Positions 60,479-64,000 of a DNA stretch of 64,000 nt are shown here, piece by piece. Source of the DNA: Terfezia claveryi. Taxonomy: Eukaryota > Ascomycota > Pezizomycetes > Pezizales > Pezizaceae. The stretch spans positions 140,179-204,178 of the forward strand of contig WHUX01000095.1 in assembly GCA_015179025.1 (NCBI GenBank). The letters are read 5' to 3'. The position numbers and the translations under genes were made by a program. Under the pieces are notes generated by a model. That model saw only the letters and a list, made by a program, of their open reading frames with translations. It was not told the DNA's origin and searched no databases. The stretch's first letter is position 1, and every line of letters starts with the position of its first letter.

Positions 60479-63258
60479 TTACCACCCCCTCTCCCTTACA
60501 ATTCCTTCGATTGCTTTTCCAACATTGTCTAAATCTCCCAGCAGGCTAATGTGCCCTCTATCGCTTAACACCTTGGCACACGCCTTATACCCTGGGGGCA
60601 ACTGCGCCGCCTTTGCAAGGCACACACCATCGCCTAAAATCATAAAATTAGCAACAGGACCCTTACCACAAATTAACCAAGGTGGGTAGCAGATAAGACT
60701 TACCAGCACCGAAAATCAAGTCGTCATATACATTGTGAAGCGAGATACTTTCTATACCATCCACCCTCGCACCTTTGACGGTAGGGGTATTGTTTGCATA
60801 TATGATAGCCATTGGGGGATAATATACACTCTTGTGCTCCTCCATGGATGCTCTTGGAACTGTGGCCAGCGGTGACGTAGGAGTGACTGTAGCCAAAGAA
60901 TCGATACTCGTAATCTCGTCGCAATGTATGATAGGCACAGGCGATGCTTCCGGAGCCACACTCTGTTTTCCCCCCTCGGGTGGATATCCAATCTCCGGCT
61001 TAAACCTCAACTCTTCCTTGAACTGCTTGATCGCCTTCAACGTCCGATCAAGATACGGGATCGTCTCAGAAGTCGGGAGTGTACACACTGTTTCCTCTAA
61101 GAACGATGGAATGTGAGAGAACGGGTTCAAAGTAGATGAAGTCGAATCCATTTGTGGTGCCAATGTTCGATCCCGAGTAGCTGCAATTGTACCCTCTCTG
61201 GCCGCATCCTTTACAGCTTCCTCAATGACTCCATTCATTGAAGGAAGGCTCGATGCACTCTTTACTTCACCACACACGAGAAAGTGCATACTTTATCCAG
61301 GTATTGACATCAAAAAAAATCATGTTGATCTTTTCTCCCGTTTTCTTATCCACAAAGCAGTGCCCGTCCTCGGGAAGCAATACATAGCTACTCCGCAGCG
61401 TGAAATGACCTGCGCAGTCAGCACTCGCGAGCTGAGGAGCACTGTATCCCCGTTCCGCAGAGGGCCGAGGATATTTACGCACTGCTGGGGCGTCCCTACG
61501 AAAAGTACCCCGGAAAAGAGTTCGGGCCGCTGATTGATAGCATGCCGGACTATTAGTCCCCCGAGAGAGTGAGCAATCACTAATGGCACCTCTCCCTGGC
61601 TGCCGTGGCTGCCATGGTCACTGCCTTGGTTGCATGGGAGATTTTCAAGATATTCTATAAGCTGCCTCGAGAGGATGTGTGGTGAAAGCCTCCAGTCGTA
61701 GCCATACTCATACACCCTTCTGGGGTGTTTCCTGCCGCCTACACCTTCGCCGAGCGAAGCCTTCGTAGTACTTCGGCCAATATCCACAGACAATATTTGT
61801 CAACATCCCATCAGGAATGATCCGCTGAGACATGGTCTCCTCATCCTCGTCGTTGAGTCCAATCTCCAGATTCACCTTCCGCAAGTTCAAACCCACCCTT
61901 AGCGGGATCCAAACTCGTCGTTTCTGCCCCGAGGCTTCCCGCAGAATTGATCCCGGTACCCACCCATTACTACTATATCTCCTTCCACGGTATCCAATGG
62001 ATGAGGCTTCACCGGTGGTGGGCAGGGCCCACAGAAGAAGTAACTGACTCTAAATTTGACAATGGGGAGGCTGAACTCAATGCAGAGTTGAGAGAATTGG
62101 CGTAGGTGCTTAATGCATTTGCAGCATTGCAATAGTATTCCCGGAGAGAGTCCGCGAAAATTATCTTTTATTGCCTTATTCGTGCATTGGTCGTGACTGA
62201 ACATTTGCAAACCGGCCTCGTCAAAAGAGGAGGTATATGACAAGAACGAAGCTGTGAACTTGACCTTCGCAAAGGAGTAAGTGGTGGTCTCTGTAAGCTA
62301 TGCTCTGGTGGACTAATGTCCCTGTCTGTGGTTGTAGGCTTACCAAAAAAGGAGCTTATGAGGCTGGCTTGCTGTCTTCGAAAAGGGATTTCCAAGAACA
62401 ATACTCTTGGATCGTTTCCTTGCAGTAATATCAGAGAGAAAAGAGGGGGGCGAAGGCATCTGTGGAAGGTGGAAGGTGGGAAGTGTGAAGGTAAACATCG
62501 AAGGCTTCCTTGCTGTATGTTTAGGTGTAGATGTACCACTGTCACCCAGGTGGTGAATGTCTTCCAGGGCCAGACTTCGGCGTCAAGTAAAGCCCTGATA
62601 CTGTTGATAGCCTATGCGCAGCTGACGACAAAACGCCCATCTTTTGCTCCTTCCTTGTGAAGTCTGACGGCATGGATCTTGTATGGTTGACATCCACAGT
62701 GGGATTATGTTGAACATCCGAGGTATCTCCTTCGATATCTTCCATATCAACGATACTAGACCGCTGTACCCCAGTAACACTCCCGCCCCGTAGTGGATCA
62801 TGAAACGTTGTAGACTGTGTCCTTGATATTATAGGCGAGATAAGCAAGGCTGCGTCTGCTTCATTGAAGCCCATGTCATTGACTCTGGCCTCAGTAGCAC
62901 CCCTTCCTCTTATCTCGTTCACCCCAACAGCAATATATGGAAGTTTGGCAAGCTCTTCCTCGTTAGACGAGCTTGAAACTGACCGTTGATGGTACGCATG
63001 GGTCCGTTTTGATGCATGCAATTGCTGCAGCTGAGAGTCCAGTGGTGCTACTGATGCTTCCGTCGGGATAACAGATGCCCCGCTCGCTTCGAGGCCCCTA
63101 GAAGTATCCAAATCATTGCTGGTTGAGGGGAGTGAGGTATTTCCTGAGTTGCTACCCTGTACGTGCAATCCAGAGGAATCATTCGGTAGAGGACTATTCC
63201 ATACCCCAGGTTCTACCTGTTTTGGGGCATTTCGATTGCAGATCTCGATAGACAACAT
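60479..63258 (-). CDS. Fungal alpha/beta-hydrolase (lipase-like), frame-disrupted
   Basis: The recognisable core has FSLPIVKFRVSYFFCGPCPP, LDTVEGDIVVMGGYR, VGLNLRKVNLEIGL, YEYGYDWRLSPHILSRQL and the nucleophile elbow IAHSLGGLIVRHAIN (GxSxG-like, Ser inferred as nucleophile). NILGPLRNGDTVLLSS follows, then GHCFVDKKTGEK, and near the end IFGAGDGVCLAKAAQLPPGY, which is restored by a 70-bp intron (60634-60703). The C-terminus is GHISLLGDLDNVGKAIEGIV. This matches a conserved fungal hydrolase family, distantly LCAT-like; its substrate is unknown. The N-terminal 230 or so residues are Ser-rich from a probable ATG at 63258. The frame is lost near 62570, 61970 (CGGGATCA where CGGGGATCA is expected), 61797 and 61425 (GTCATTTC where GTCAATTTC is expected). 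The two expected sequences I can propose are each one base longer than what is present. This is either a pseudogene or sequence error. Confidence 0.7.
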
Positions 63259-63599
63259 TTCTATTCTTCCGAGAACCAGTAAGTATAAGTTCAGTGAAGC
63301 ATCCACTGTTGGAAAATTCACCTCAAGATAAGGAGTGAAAAAAGACCCACCATGGTCAGTAACGAACGCTGCCGAAAAGATAAATAAGGTTCCTGCTACT
63401 CAGCTATTTGGAAAGCAAGCTGCATGCACTGTAAAGAAAACGGTAAGGCACACGAACCGTCAACCAAACTACGACCCTGTGGTTGGACCGGTGATTGAGG
63501 AGGGGTGTTTATCGTGGCACGGGGGTGAGAGGGCTGAATCAAGCTTACTTAGAAGCGTGAACTAATTGTCAGCTAGATATTTCCGAGCTGACGATCATG
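63259..63599. other. Flank between the hydrolase gene and the edge frame
   Basis: Probably the hydrolase promoter side. A 76-codon plus-strand frame (63335-63565) begins with GTG and is not recognised. Confidence 0.35.
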
Positions 63600-64000
63600 A
63601 TGGCGTATGGTGTAAGACTCCTCTTCTGGCAGGGCCCTCCCGCGCGAGCTCATTATGCTCGAAGTATCTGTTCCAGCAAAAAAACTTCAGGGCATAAGCA
63701 GAAGCATGTGAGACTTCTACGGCTAGCTAAGCAAAACTTGGAGGTGCCTGGGGTGGAAACGCCGGGTACGCTCATGTTGTTTGGCTCGGAGGAGGGGTAT
63801 CCGGCTCCCGCCGCTTCCCCGTCCCTGGTCCAGCCTGAAGAGAGCAATATAAACCGGAAACGTGCGGGAAAACCTGAGCTACCTAGCGCTAAAATAGTTG
63901 TGAGCGGGCTGCCCGCTCACGTGGATGTCGTCGTCAACCGAGTGTATTCAACGTTATATACAGTATGCCTCGAGATAACAGCATGCAACGAATGCTGTCC
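63600..64000 (+). CDS. Open frame running off the right edge
   Basis: From the ATG at 63600 (MAYGVRLLFWQG) the frame stays open for 133 codons to the window end. It includes a basic stretch (SSKKTSGHKQKHVRLLRLAK), a Pro/Glu-rich part and the segment AKIVVSGLPAHVDVVVNRVY. I do not recognise it. It could be the first exon of a gene or part of a mobile element, and the missing right part prevents a decision. Confidence 0.35.
   Translation, partial: MAYGVRLLFWQGPPARAHYARSICSSKKTSGHKQKHVRLLRLAKQNLEVPGVETPGTLMLFGSEEGYPAPAASPSLVQPEESNINRKRAGKPELPSAKIVVSGLPAHVDVVVNRVYSTLYTVCLEITACNECC

Overview
The window reads as nuclear DNA of a filamentous ascomycete. Protein genes are split by short GT-AG introns of about 45-120 bp. 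Recognisable products are fungal housekeeping types: a Whi2-like BTB protein, eIF2B gamma (GCD1), a PEX22-like peroxin, a FYVE protein and a DHA1-type MFS transporter. Three tRNA-Lys(CUU) genes carry introns. Low gene density and many DNA-transposon traces would suit a Pezizomycete (truffle/morel-like) genome, but that placement is inference.

Layout. 1-8.7 kb is gene-poor and holds two tRNA-Lys genes. 8.7-18.9 kb holds three minus-strand genes: a Whi2-like protein, an unrecognised protein of about 1026 aa, and a FYVE zinc-finger protein. 19-24.7 kb is nearly empty. 24.7-31 kb has a plus-strand MFS drug-type transporter and a large RING-H2 protein. 32.6-37.5 kb has GCD1 (minus) head-to-head with PEX22 (plus). 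A further 201-codon open frame overlaps the 3' end of GCD1. 37.8-40.7 kb holds a TA-flanked MITE, a third tRNA-Lys and a decayed Tc1/mariner transposase. 43.1-44.5 kb encodes a vWA-domain protein. 46.3-46.7 kb is a decayed arsenite methyltransferase fragment. 47.7-48.1 kb encodes a small secreted protein with Lys-Arg sites and a CxxC-containing 13-residue tail. 48.76-48.93 kb is a second MITE with perfect 42-bp inverted repeats.

The most striking object is at 50.2-57.4 kb. It is a Mutator-like (MULE) element of about 7.2 kb whose inverted terminal arms are each about 2.3-2.5 kb long. The arms are built almost wholly of nested tandem repeats and enclose a transposase broken by several frame changes. 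60.5-63.3 kb holds a fungal alpha/beta-hydrolase gene, and an open frame runs off the right edge.

Several otherwise well-conserved genes show a frame break that one extra base would repair: the MFS transporter, the 1026-aa gene, the hydrolase, the MULE transposase and possibly the GCD1 tail. This could be true decay or systematic single-base omissions in the assembly. Exon coordinates given here were derived by hand from splice signals, reading phase and family resemblance; no alignment or transcript evidence was available.
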